Shown here: one piece after another, positions 22,165-32,168 of the stretch
Numbering within the stretch: position 1 is the stretch's first letter
How the letters are laid out: the number at the start of each line of letters is the position of its first letter
Assembly: GCA_031772625.1 (NCBI GenBank)
Contig: CM062804.1
Span: forward strand, 1,017,580,514-1,017,644,513
DNA from: Pinus tabuliformis
Lineage: Eukaryota; Streptophyta; Pinopsida; Pinales; Pinaceae
Length of the DNA: 64,000 nt
Reading direction: 5' to 3'
Program-made: the position numbers and the translations under genes
Notes under the pieces: model-generated
Seen by the model: the letters and a program-made list of their open reading frames with translations, nothing else
Told to the model about the DNA's origin: nothing
Databases searched by the model: none

Positions 22165-22312
22165 GATGATGAGCAGAGTGATGCAAAGGCCCAAAAGGGA
22201 ATGCAGTGGTAATGTATAAAGTTGGTGTATTCTACTACTTTGGTTTGAAGGGGGTTCCCCGTGACCATGCGAAAGCATTATCATGGTTTCTTAAAGCGGT
22301 TGAGAAAGGAGA
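22165..22312 (+). pseudogene. Captured HRD3A/SEL1L-like exon fragment
   Basis: One frame reads KVGVFYYFGLKGVPRDHAKA followed by LSWFLKAVEKGE, a Sel1-like repeat as found in plant HRD3A, the partner of the HRD1 ubiquitin ligase in ER-associated degradation. Only about one repeat is present, with no start codon or rest of the protein. Upstream DEQSDAKAQKG fits the preceding repeat. The family call rests on the Sel1 pattern and my memory of HRD3A; another Sel1 protein is possible. Confidence 0.6.
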
Positions 22313-22665
22313 ATATTTTTCTAATGTACATGTGCTGAGTGTTAATCAACTATTAGAATCGGCTCTGGACACAGCATGGCATGTGGCAAGTAGTATATTC
22401 ACCTCGACTACTCCTGTACCTTACACCCAAATGACAAGCCAGCGTGAAGCTTTTGTAATTGGCAAACAAAGGAAAATGTCGGTCGTCATGAACTTCAAGA
22501 GAAATCCAGATCCTTTGCTCCTCCCTGCACCGAAAAAATGATTTGAGTGGATTGATTGTGTATAAAGCTGATAATTAAATTGAAGTATACTTGTATTGGT
22601 TTAATGTTCTCATTAGCAGTTGCAAAACAGTGTCTGATGGTTTAGTGGCCAATCTTCTGGGTAAA
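22313..22665 (+). pseudogene. Unidentified reading frame in D
   Basis: The frame continuing from the Sel1-like piece (to the stop at 22541) reads …PYTQMTSQREAFVIGKQRK… and ends NPDPLLLPAPKK. It looks like a real exon fragment by composition, but I cannot name the gene. The rest to 22665 is intron-like AT-rich DNA. Confidence 0.35.
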
Positions 22666-22670
22666 TCAAA

Positions 22671-23290
22671 TAAGAGTTTGTGCAGTCTTCAGTAGATTAT
22701 TCCCTTCTGTTGGGTGATAATGATATAAGAGGGGAGTCTCATATTAAAGAAGCGACTGGTGAAGAAGCAGATGCTCTCAGAGGAAGACTCATTCGTAGGC
22801 TTACATCTGTCATTGTGCACCATGTACCAACATTTTGGAGATTAGCTCTATCGATATTCAATGGGAAGTTTGCTAAGGTAGGTTCAACAAATGGCACTCC
22901 TGGTTCAGTGAAACATGAAAAGACTGCTAGACAAAACTCCTTTGAAGACGGCCTTGGTGACGTAAAGGATTCAAATCATTCCTTGGAGGAAGTTGCTGGA
23001 ATGGTACAGGACATTATATCTGTTTATGAAACTAAGGGAAGGACTGCGCACCCTTGAATGCAGTGCAAACATTGTTTGCATTACGAACCGAAGTTATGAA
23101 GGTGTTCATATTGAGGCTCTGCTCTTGGATGAAAACGACTACATCAGATATTGTCAAGGATGAATATTGGGTGCCAGTATCTATTCTTGAACGCAGTGGA
23201 TCAGCTTTTGCTATTTCTTCTTTGCCTCTATCCTTTGGTGAAATGCTGGTCTCTGCAATAGATGAAATTAGTGAATACCCTGCCTGTTGC
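22671..23290 (+). pseudogene. Captured SEC5 exons (downstream part)
   Basis: Two frames match plant SEC5, a subunit of the exocyst that tethers secretory vesicles to the plasma membrane. The first reads SVDYSLLLGDND, ALRGRLIRRLTSVIVHHVPT, FWRLALSIFNGKFAK and EEVAGMVQDIISVYETK. After a loss of roughly 45 residues relative to the family and a frame change near 23035, the second reads GKDCAPLNAVQTLFALRTE, VFILRLCSWMK, EYWVPVSILERSGSAFAISS and FGEMLVSAIDEIS. A TTTGTGCAG acceptor-like sequence precedes the first block, which suggests capture of genomic DNA and not cDNA. Confidence 0.7.
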
Positions 23291-23314
23291 ATCTGATGTA
23301 TCTTGTCCACTTAG

Positions 23315-23566
23315 CTTGAGAATACCATCAGGCTGTTACTGGAGTTGGAGCCCGAGTCAGATCCAGTGTGGCATTATCTTAATATTCAGAACCGCAGAAT
23401 TCGTGGCCTCTTGGAAGGCTGCACATTTGATCATGAGGCACGAATGGATGCTCTACATTGCCATGTCCGTGAACGTGTGTTATCCTCAGGCTCAACAAAT
23501 CTTTCTCTTGCACAGGAAATTGCAGGCAGGATCCATATGCTAATTGTGCAAAAAGCCGAAGTGTAG
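23315..23566 (+). pseudogene. Captured SEC5 exon (upstream part), out of order
   Basis: After an acceptor-like TGTCCACTTAG, the frame reads LENTIRLLLELEPESDPVW, HYLNIQNRRIRGLLEGCT and DHEARMDALH...RERVLSS. In plant SEC5 as I remember it, this exon comes just before the NQSSDVDYSLLLG segment, which in D lies 600 bp upstream. The order is therefore permuted. The tail GSTNLSLAQEIAGRIHMLIV to the stop at 23564 is unidentified. Confidence 0.65.
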
Positions 23567-23712
23567 AACCCTAGGATCATTGTCGTTTCTACTCAAGGAG
23601 CGGATGAAAATAGCCCTTGATGGCATTATAATTGCAAGTGTGGATCCATGCCCACGTAATGTTGAACTTGGTCAAAACATTAAAATTACTCTTGATTTTT
23701 ATGTGCAGTAGC
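23567..23712 (+). pseudogene. Unidentified captured fragment (RNase J-like?)
   Basis: One frame reads LGSLSFLLKERMKIALDGII followed by ASVDPCPRNVELGQNIKIT and a TAG. It weakly resembles the (D/K)ERxKIAxDGII segment downstream of the metallo-beta-lactamase core in plant RNase J. I hold this loosely; it could be another gene. Confidence 0.25.
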
Positions 23713-23903
23713 ATGGAGAATGCGCGTAAACTGTTTGACAGTACTAGCATTAGAATTTTCTCTTACGGAATGCAGCGATTAAATGCCATGTGTCAAGCGG
23801 TCTTTATGAGGACCCCCTTGCCATATTACCAAATGTATGGAATGAGTGAAGAGGCCAAATGATGGTAAGGATTTGATTGCCACAAGGCCGCCGTTATTAG
23901 TGA

Positions 23904-24165
23904 CATCGGGATAGAGATGTGGCATTTCTGATGGCCACCTGCATTAGTGAAATCACCAGAATCACAACACCAGAGGCTCCTTACAATGATGATGTGTTGA
24001 GCGATGTCTTTCATTTGATTGTTACAGCTTTCCGCGGTTTAGATAATATAAATAGTCTCCTTGCAAACTGCTTACCATGCGATTATTTATGATATATATC
24101 AGTGTGCACCCCGGATGCTGCAGGGTGTTATTCCAAATATGACACATGAGCTCCTGACTCATGTA
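23904..24165 (+). pseudogene. Captured PDS5 fragments
   Basis: PDS5 binds cohesin and regulates sister-chromatid cohesion. The first block (about 23904-24053) reads HRDRDVAFLMATCISEITRI, TPEAPYNDDVLSDVFHLIV and TAFRGLDNI, matching the N-terminal HEAT-repeat part. The second block (about 24061-24165, another frame) reads TAYHAIIYDIYQCAPRMLQG and VIPNMTHELL, which in the family lies some 160 residues further on. The two are in the right order with the intervening exons missing. Confidence 0.7.
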
Positions 24166-25140
24166 ATCGTGGATATTGAGCATCCATCTTATGATTATGA
24201 TATAAGGAGAATTCTGGATCTTCAACTGTTAGATAAAGGTAGTTTAGAACAGGAAACAATCTCAGAAGATCAATTTAAACAGCACCTTTCAATGAAATGC
24301 ACAGATAATGAAAAAGGTTCAATCTACAAAGCTTTAGTTGAGGCTATTCACAATTCATGACGAACCACTGAAAGCTGTAAATCTTCAAATCATCTTGGTA
24401 AACAAGGTGAAAAATTGGTGTACATAAAAAGCAAGAGCAATGAGGCTTCTTCTCAATACTGTGATACTATGGGTGGTCCATCGCAAAGCATAGCTGAAGA
24501 CCAAAGTGGCGATCATTCAGAAGACATTAACGTTTCAAGAGTTGGCAAGCTTCCTGTTTTTCATGGGAGCATTGTGATGGCTTTTTCAGATACGTTTATT
24601 AATTCTGTGCAGACATCCCAATCAAGCTTGATGGTCCCAAGGGATAAGAATCGGAGACACAAGCAGAGACGTTTTAAGTACAAGATAAAAGGTGCTGAAT
24701 CAAGAGACAAACTTTCCTTTGATGAATGTACAGTGTTAATTGAGGATTCAGACACAGAGAATCATGGCAACAATCAGCAAGATGCTAGCTATAAAGATGA
24801 GGTTTATTCTAATGAATTGCATGCCCACTATACTGATATAGTGATAGAGAATGGCACTTCTGGAGATTCAATATCCCAACCTGTGAATACAGATTTGGGC
24901 CCTGATGTGTCAGAGGCAGAGCCAGTGGAGATGTTCGTTCCTGGCTTGGTTATTCATATCATCCCAGAAGCCAAGCAGAATACATGGCCTTCATGGAAAA
25001 ATTTGAATTGGTTTCACCGTGCGGATGCATCTCACAGAGCTATTTTAAGACATAGAGAAAGCTTTAAGGACATTATTGTTTCACCCTCTATGTTTCTTGA
25101 CCATGTGCCATGAAGGTGTAACTATGCAATGCAATGTGTT
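24166..25140 (+). pseudogene. Captured class-3 lipase C-terminal region
   Basis: The long frame 24415-25113 ends with EMFVPGLVIHIIPEAK, FHRADASHRAILRHRESFKD and IIVSPSMFLDHVP, then a TGA where the family has Trp, then RCNYAMQCVLETWESK. This matches the end of plant calmodulin-binding/diacylglycerol-type class-3 lipases (PGL..HIV..., NFKDIIVSPSMFLDHLPWRC.YAMQ). The upstream Ser/Asp-rich part (KRKQRRFKYK-like basic patch, SDTEN) would be the linker after the lipase core. The catalytic GxSxG part is not present. The stop is another TGG to TGA change. The frame at 24166-24360 upstream is unassigned. Confidence 0.6.
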
Positions 25141-26694
25141 CTAGAAACATGGGAGTCAAAATACCGTAACAGCAATGACAGGGTGGATGCCTCTCATTTA
25201 GTTTGATTCTACCCTCTATGGTTTTGTAGTATGTAGGCATTCCAGTTTTGTAACTGTATTTTAGAATTGTTGCTCCTCCAAAGCTTCAAGGTAATCCTCA
25301 AGTTGCTTGCATCAAGACATCAAGGATCAGGGTAGAATTCCAGTCCATTTAATGATTTCCTCACAGGTGTTTTTTCTAAGTGCTTTAGTTCTCAATAATT
25401 ATGTTAGGCCTAAGCTTGAGGTGATCTTTGATGAGGAAAAAGAAGGTAACCCACTCTAACCTTATGAAGGACACAGAGAATGTGATTCTGAATCTCAGCA
25501 TAGCAAAGGTGAAACTGAAGAATGGCAACAGCAGATATTCAATTTTGTAAGAAGTTTAGAGGAAGACTGTGTTTTTTAAATCACACAACAGTTTCGTAGC
25601 GCGCTACGAAACTGCTGTAGGTGATGTTTTCAATGCAGAATAAACAGTTTGACCGGGAATGTTAGAAGAGAGACACCTGTACATCAATACAGCCTACAGC
25701 TCATCTGGAGACGTGGTGTTTGGTAGCAGCGTTCCATACTTTGAGTTATTAAAGATTTGGGAACATGCCTGCTACATTTTCGGAGAATGGAAGACAGGGA
25801 CCGTGAAAATAGGATACTCATCTTTACTAATTAATGAGCCATCTACACAGCTAGCACCCGAGGTCAGCTTGTTCAGTGAATGTTCCTCCAACATATCTCA
25901 GCCACAACAGAAAATGTACAGCTGTCAAGGATCCAAGAAGAATCATGCATACGAGGAGATAGAGTTAGAATTTCAATGTAATTAGGACTCTATGTATTTA
26001 CAGCATAATACCTTATGTATTTAATAAGTTTGTTTAAAAATAGATAAGGTTAGTTAATGTTAGAGCATCGAGCTCTCCCCTCATGCTTGAGGAGGAGACT
26101 CAAGGTAGTTTTAGTTTTGGTTTTCCTATATATAGTGAAAACTCTGATGTAATAGGGGTTGGAGATTTATGAAAAAACAGAGTTTTTATATCAGCTTATG
26201 TAAAAGAATTTTGACAGTAATATGAAGATTACTTTTTCTTCCCAAGATTCATCATGTGTTCAAATGCTCAGAATATATGTGGTTTTGTTTTTATCCTTTT
26301 ATGTTTTACAGCTCACTAAATATGCAATCACTCTGAATTCACCTAGTGCTCAGACTTCCTGTGTATATTTATGAGTTGAGGTTCCTTTTGAGAAATGTTC
26401 TGAGTGTTAAACATTATATGCCTTGGCTTCCATGATTAAGTAGTTAATAGTTTACTGCAGAAGTGTTTGACTCCATGAGCCCAATGGAAGAGATGTTATT
26501 TTGTTGTTCCAACCAGCTTGTTTTCATAAACTGTTTAAAGAGTTAGCCATCTTTTCTTGTTAATAATTCTTATCAAAAACTGTGAGAGAGCCCTCTCTGA
26601 CTAAGGAGGCTAACCTTAGTCTAAAGCCTGGTTTGAAAAAGTTGCATGAGATCTTGCTAAGTAGCAGCCCTTAGTACATGATTTTGTGATAACA
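25141..26694 (+). other. D right arm: unassigned exon-like frames and non-coding
   Basis: A frame at about 25410-25575 (RPKLEVIFDEEKEG... ETEEWQQQIFNFVRSLEED) and one at 25659-25985 (…SSGDVVFGSSVPYFELLKIW…) look exon-like but are unidentified. From 26058 the sequence has a promoter-like TATATATAG (26132-26140) and no gene. The last 120 bp carry short inverted repeats (for example GAGAGAGCCCTCTCTGA near 26583) before the GTGATAACA terminus. Confidence 0.4.
25589..25614. repeat. Perfect 26-bp palindrome in D
   Basis: The left half CAGTTTCGTAGCG is followed directly by its exact reverse complement CGCTACGAAACTG. The core is shared with the shorter palindrome at 22100-22113 near the other end of D. 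Confidence 0.95.
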
Positions 26695-26699
26695 CCGCT

Positions 26700-27095
26700 C
26701 ACAACCAGATCTCAAATCAATACACCAGTATTTTTGACGTGGTTAAAACCCTCAGAGTGCAAGGAGGGAAACAGTCCACGGCCTGTCCCAACGTGGGTAC
26801 TACAGGCAATTTATTAATCAAAGAATGAAAATTTACATAAGCTTCTCTCATGCACGGATTACCCGAACAATGACCCTCCATGCGCTTTAAATAGAACTCA
26901 TGGACCAATCGGGTGTCAAGCCACGGATCAAGTGTCGGTAATACCGAGGTGAGAGTGAACCGTCGGTTCACTACATATCGTGACCGTCGGATTGTAAGTT
27001 ACAAAATGTACAACGGTAAAGAAACACACTTTACCTAACTCTATACTAGACCAAGTTGAACTTAACTATATCCTATGTGTCGGAATATCCTAACA
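26700..27095 (-). repeat. Copia C 3' LTR, second part
   Basis: CACAACCAGATCTC... CGGAATATCCTAACA, matching 32227-32628 except for an 11-bp CCTAACTCTAA-type duplication present only in the 5' LTR. A TATA-like CTTTAAATAG lies at about 26885. Confidence 0.95.
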
Positions 27096-27106
27096 TCCCC
27101 CCTTAA
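27096..27106 (-). promoter_or_regulatory. Copia C polypurine tract
   Basis: Minus strand TTAAGGGGGGA directly before TGTTAGGATATT of the 3' LTR. The same tract occurs in Copia F at 62165-62174. Confidence 0.9.
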
Positions 27107-27176
27107 GAACAACTTGGGATAGGATTGAAGGATTTACAAATATGACACAATAGGAGAAGGAAGGAGGCACTAGAGC

Positions 27177-28499
27177 CTATCCCCCCTTAGTGACAACTTC
27201 CTGAACTCCAAGCATATATCGAAGTTTAGTGAACTTCGCCTCTGTGAGAGCCTTTGTGAAGATGTCTGCAACCTGATCATCTGTTGGACAATATTGCACT
27301 TCAAGAACATGATCATGAATGAGCTTTCTGATGAAGTGCATGTGTAGTTCAATGTGTTTGCTGCGCTGATGCTGGACTGGATCTTTGCATAGCTGAATGG
27401 CACTTTGATTATCACACCAAAGTGTGGTTGAATGCTGCTGCTCAAAGCCAAACTCTGATAGGATCTGACGAAGCCACAAGGCTTCCTTACTAGCTTCCAC
27501 GGCACCACGATACTCTGCTTCTGCTGACGAAAGAGAAATGGCAGCCTGTTTCTTACAAGCCCATGTAATAGGTCTTGAACCAAGAGTGAAGACATAACCG
27601 GCAGTAGACTTCCGATCATCAGGGTCACCAGCCCAATCAGAATCAGTGAAACCAACTAACAGAGGAGCTGCTTTGGCACTGTAATGAATCCCAAACTGTA
27701 CTGTACCTCGAACATAACGAAGTATTCTTTTAGCTGCTTTCCAATGACTTTCACGGGGGTTTTGCATAAAACGAGCAACAAGGCCAACAGCAAAGGAAAG
27801 ATAAGGACGAGTATGGGTTAAATACAGGAGTTTTCCGACAAGTTGACGGTATAAGGTAGCATCAACTTCAGGAGAAGTACAAGAGACTGAAAGTTTGACT
27901 CCAGACTGAAAGGGAGAAGGGGTTGGCTTACAGTCTTCCATGTGAAAATGACGAAGAATATCACAAGCATACTTGGACTGGGAAAGGAAAATACCCTCTT
28001 GGGATTGCAAGACTTGAAGACCAAGAAAATAGTGTAAATGTCCTAAGTCTGTCATTTCAAATTTCTTTTTAAGGCTGGACTTCACATGGTTTATAAGGTT
28101 GGGATCACTACCAGTAAGAATAAGATCATCAACATAAAGAACAAGGATGATAAGAGAGTTGCCCAATTTCTTGGTGTAGACAGTATTGTCAGAATGACAC
28201 CTAGAAAAGCCAGATTCTAAAAGAAAGCTATCCATTTTGGCATACCAAGCCCGAGGAGCTTGCTTGAGGCCATAAAGGGATTTCTTAAGTCGACAAACAA
28301 GGCTGGAGTCTGTTTGTATGAAGCCAATGGGTTGTTCCATATAGATTTCTTCCTGCAAGTCCCCATGCAAGAAGGCAGATTTAACATCCATCTGATGGAC
28401 TTCCCATTTTAAAGAGGCAGCAAGGGAAAGAACAAGGCGGATGGAGTTCATTTTGGCAACAGGGGAAAAGGTTTCATTGTAGTCAATGCCTTCAACCTA
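27177..28499 (-). pseudogene. Copia C RT (rest) and RNase H
   Basis: In frame with the upstream gag-pol but cut off by the TAG at 28497-28499 (KGFS-stop-VEGIDY, where relatives have Gln). RT motifs are QMDVKSAFLHGDL, LYGLKQAPRAWY and the catalytic LVLYVDDLILTG. The RNase H part has TDSDWAGDPDDRKSTAGYVF, SSAEAEYRGA, LWCDNQSAIQL and QVADIFTKALT, and the frame ends GVQEVVTKGG. The stretch from 28451 is open throughout, and all catalytic positions I can see are kept. Confidence 0.92.
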
Positions 28500-31220
28500 T
28501 GAAAAGCCCTTAGCAACGAGACGAGCTTTATGTTTATCAACTTTCCCATCTGGTCCATACTTGGTTCTGTAAACCCATTTACATCTAACAAGTTTGCGTC
28601 CCTTTGGTAGAGGAACAAGATCCCATGTATCATTTGTCATCAATGAATGATATTCTTCATTCATAGCTGCTTCCCAATGTGGATGGCCTGAAGCTTCTGC
28701 AAAAGTGTCAGGATCATGATTTACTGGAGCTTGAGCCAGTAAAGAAGAGGCTCTTTCAAACTGAGAACGTGTACGTCGATGATCTGTAGGATCACCGGCA
28801 AGATCACCTGCTGCATCCCGAGTGGCACGGACCCATCTTGGAAGTTGAGGATCCTGAGAAGGTGGGGGAGGATTATCATCCTCGCTTTCATCATCTGAAG
28901 AAGAAATGTTTTCAAAGATAGAAGAGATAGGAAGAGGTGGCACATCCGCCGGACTAGGCTCGCAGGCCGATTTATTTTCATCAAACTTTACATCTCTTCT
29001 AATGATAACATTTTTAGACTTAAATGGAATAAGTCTATAACCTTTTACATCTTCAGAATATCCAACAAAAGTACATTTCTCACTCTTAGGTTCTAAAGCT
29101 TTATGCTTTTCATCTGGAATATGGGCCCATGCTTCACTTCCAAACACACGAAAGTGACTTACATCTGGTTTAATGGAACTCCAAGCTTCTTCTGGAGTGA
29201 TATTCTCTAGAACCTTAGTAGGAGTGTGATTGATTATATAATTTGCACAATTAATTGCTTCGGCCCAAAAACTAAGACTGAGTCCTTTAGATTGCAGCAT
29301 ACAATTAGCCATTTCCTTTAAGGTGCGATTTTTCCTTTCAGCTACACCATTTTGTTGTGGAGTGTATGGAACAGTATGTTGAATTTGAATTCCATTTTCG
29401 GTGCAAAAGTTGATGAATGTGTTTTTAACATATTCTCCACCATTATCAGTTCTTAGCTTAAGAATTTGATGTCCAGATTGTTTTTCAACAAAGGCTTTGA
29501 AGGCCAAAAAAGTGTTAAATACTTCGCTCTTGAGTTTTAAGAAGTATACCCAAGTGCGTCTGGAGAAATCATCAATGAAAGTTAAGAAGTACTTGCAGCC
29601 AGAGAATGAAGCAACAGGAAGAGGACCACATAAATCACTGTGCACAAGCTGTAAAGGGGCTGAGGCGTGCCAAGAGGCACGTGTGTCAAAACTGTCCCGA
29701 TGATGTTTTCCGAGTACACATCCGGAACAAACACCATCTCTGCAAGATACCATAGGAAGACCTGTCACCATATTTTCTTTACATAGATGCTGAAGGGAGC
29801 GATAGTTTAAGTGACCAAATCGCTCATGCCAAAGTTTTCTCACTTCATCATTATGAGCAACAAATACTGAGGGAAGATTTGATGACCCAAAGTTGTGAAA
29901 CTTATACAACCTTTTGGAATCATCAGCAAGACCAGTAGCTAGAATCTGTTTAGGATCTTTTAGATCCTTGATTACAACATCATGAGGTGAAAATTCAACA
30001 ATTTTACCTTCACCTGAATGAGTTATCTGATAGACAGATAGAAGGTTGCAGGATAAGGTTGGAACACATAATACATCATTAAACTGACCATTGTCTAGAT
30101 GAACAGTTCCAATCCCTACAACATTAAGAGATCTATCATCACCAATATATATATTTTTGGTGTTACAATCATTTAAAGAAGAAAACATGGCTTGGTTTTT
30201 GGCCATGTGACAAGAGGCTCCAGAATCAATGAGCCACTCATGAGAATGAGAAGAAGAAGAAGATACATTTAATGCATAACCAGACTGAGATGATTGACGA
30301 TGACATGCAGAAAGTGCCATTCCGGAAGTTGAAGTTGAAGTAGGCTCCACATGGATGTTATGTTTCTTCATTGCGGCTTCCAAGGCTTCCATCTTCTTAA
30401 AGCATTTAGATTCTAAGTGGCCATCTCGATTACAAAAGTTACAATGTCTATCAGTCTTCTTCCATTTGTTTTTATTGGTCTTATCATTTTGCTGAAATGA
30501 TCTTTCATTTTGAGGCTGAGATGGTTTAGGACCATTCTTTTGAGGATATGACTTCTTAGGATTCTTGGAATTTGGTTGCTGCTGGGCGGCTAACGCTTTC
30601 GTGCAAGAGTTTCCAAGATTAAGAAGACCAAGGTGTAAGAGTTTTTCTTGTTCTCTTATTAAGGAATCACAAAAAGAGTCAAAGGAAGGGGCCTTGTAGT
30701 CTTGTCCTTGACAAATGAAAGCTTCTCTTGTAGAATGGAAAGTGGAAACAAATACAGAGTAGGCTGGTCCCAACTTAGTAAGGATGGAATAAATAAGGTT
30801 ACCATCGTCTTTCTTAACTTTAACACCTTCCAGGAGATATCTAAGGTTCTTGAATTTGGACAAGAAATCTTCAATGCAAGAAAATTTATTAGGATCCAAA
30901 GTAAGCAGCTCATTTTCAAGTTGATGGGCTCTAATTTCATTTTTAATCCCAAAAACTTTAGCAAGTTTTTCTAATGCTTCATGAGGAGTCTCAAGTTCTG
31001 CAATGTGGAATCTAAGATCAGGAGAAATAGACATCCCTATCAAACCACGTGCTTGATCTTGTCTATTTTCCCATTTTGCCGCCTTGTCTTCATCTTTTGG
31101 TTTCTTCTCTTGGTCTGTGGCTATTCTGAAGATACCTTTACTTCTAAGTAAATCTTCGATGTAGGCTACCCATTGGAAGTAGTTAGTGCTGTCAAGAATG
31201 ACTTGGCATGGGCTTTCCAT
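28500..31220 (-). pseudogene. Copia C gag-protease-integrase-RT start
   Basis: 907 codons from MESPCQVILDSTNYFQW. Gag is 1-about 290 with zinc knuckle CNFCNRDGHLESKC (260-273). The protease site is WLIDSGASCHM (D332). Pre-integrase HHCC is at 465-501. Integrase has D529, D592 (RTDNGGEY) and E628 (VAERKNR), spaced as DD35E. The tail has FRVFGSEAWAHIP and RRDVKFDEN. A Ser/Asp/Pro linker (SSSDDESEDDNPPPP) follows, then the RT start WDLVPLPKGRKLVRCKWVY. It is open to a TAG (28497-28499). Apart from that one codon the element looks coding-competent; compare Copia F, which is stopped at the same codon. Confidence 0.93.
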
Positions 31221-31486
31221 TTTTTTTTTTAAAAACTAAAGCTGAAGATGCTGAAAGTAAGTGTTCCAATGGATAGATCTCGAAAAAATAGGCGGTTTTA
31301 AAAAAAACGGCTCTGAAAAAGGCTTCCGGATGAAGAAGTTATGGCTTTTTGAAAAATAATTGTTGAAGTTGCCGGCAAAGTGCGCGAATGTGCAGGAATG
31401 AAAAAATCCGCCCCCACAAAATGGAGACTTGAACCCAAGACCTCTACTCTCTTAAAATAGCTTTGAACCAATTGATCTATACAAAA

Positions 31487-31530
<44 letters not shown>

Positions 31531-32156
31531 GGGCCTTGGTTTGCGTGCTTGCCTTGAGAAACCTCTTTTTCCCTACAAAACACAAAACGCAAAACCCAAC
31601 ACGAATATGCAAAGAAAAACGAACCTTGCAGCTCGAAGTTAGCTTTAGCCAAAAAACTAGAAATTTTAAAAAAAAATCTCAAAGTTAGCTTTAGCCGAAA
31701 AACTAAATATTTTTCTCAATGTTTCTGATTTTCCGAGATCACACTAAGGTGCAGGGAAAAGAGCATACGCATGAGAAAAATCCTTCCTTTCTGTTTCTGA
31801 TTTGCCCAGATCGCACAGAGTCGCAAGGCAAAGAGCATACGCAGAAATGAAAGGTATAGATCCGGTTAAAAAAAAGGCTAAATAAACCGAAACCGAAATA
31901 AGCAGAGAGAAAATAACAGTAAACTGCAAAAAAAAACACTGTATACCTCCCGATCTGAAAAATGACGCAGCTAGGGCTACCGGAAACCTTTTCGCGTGAA
32001 ATGAAAGGGGTTCCTCACTGGAACAGATGCTCCGAACGCAACAGAGCAGTCCTCTCGGCCCAAAAGCAGTCAGAAACAGCAGATCTAGGAAACGACAGCC
32101 GCATGCAGTTCTACCGGCTTCAGATTTGGATCACCAACGGACGCGGCCCTCAAATA
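31221..32156 (-). other. Copia C leader
   Basis: Non-coding sequence between the primer site and gag. It includes an (AG)n followed by G13 (31492-31533) and a T-rich part before the gag ATG. The corresponding leader of Copia F (57144-58028) is alignable by eye, including its CT-rich tract. Confidence 0.7.
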
Positions 32157-32168
32157 GCTCTGATACCA
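32157..32168 (-). promoter_or_regulatory. Copia C primer binding site
   Basis: Minus strand TGGTATCAGAGC, a perfect match to the initiator-Met tRNA primer site, abutting the 5' LTR. Confidence 0.93.

Larger units (their letters stand above)
21982..26694 (+). mobile_element. D: 4.7-kb chimeric element with captured gene exons
   Basis: The uninterrupted copy of the C LTR at 32169-32628 defines the empty site. The inserted DNA runs from TGTTATCACTG to TTGTGATAACA, a perfect 9-bp inverted end, with CCGCT on both sides (21977-21981, 26695-26699). The match can be stretched to 8 bp (ACACCGCT) if the terminal ACA is assigned to the flank. No LTR pair, transposase, RT or gag is visible. The interior holds plus-strand fragments of at least four unrelated plant genes. 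I read it as a non-autonomous Pack-type DNA transposon; superfamily is unresolved because 5 bp plus TG...CA is LTR-like and 8 bp would be hAT-like. Confidence 0.85.

Noticed and set aside
21982-26694. Element D as an LTR retrotransposon, suggested by TG...CA and a 5-bp duplication
   Set aside because: No direct repeats are found at its two ends, and there is no primer site, purine tract or gag-pol.
21982-26694. Element D as a Helitron
   Set aside because: Helitrons make no target duplication, insert between A and T and end in CTRR after a hairpin; D has inverted ends and a duplication.
21982-26694. Region of D as a run of genuine host genes
   Set aside because: It is bounded inside an LTR whose intact partner lacks it, and each gene is represented by only a few broken exons.
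27170-27655. Minus-strand frame of 161 codons in another frame over the Copia C RNase H
   Set aside because: An out-of-frame shadow; the true frame carries the RNase H motifs.
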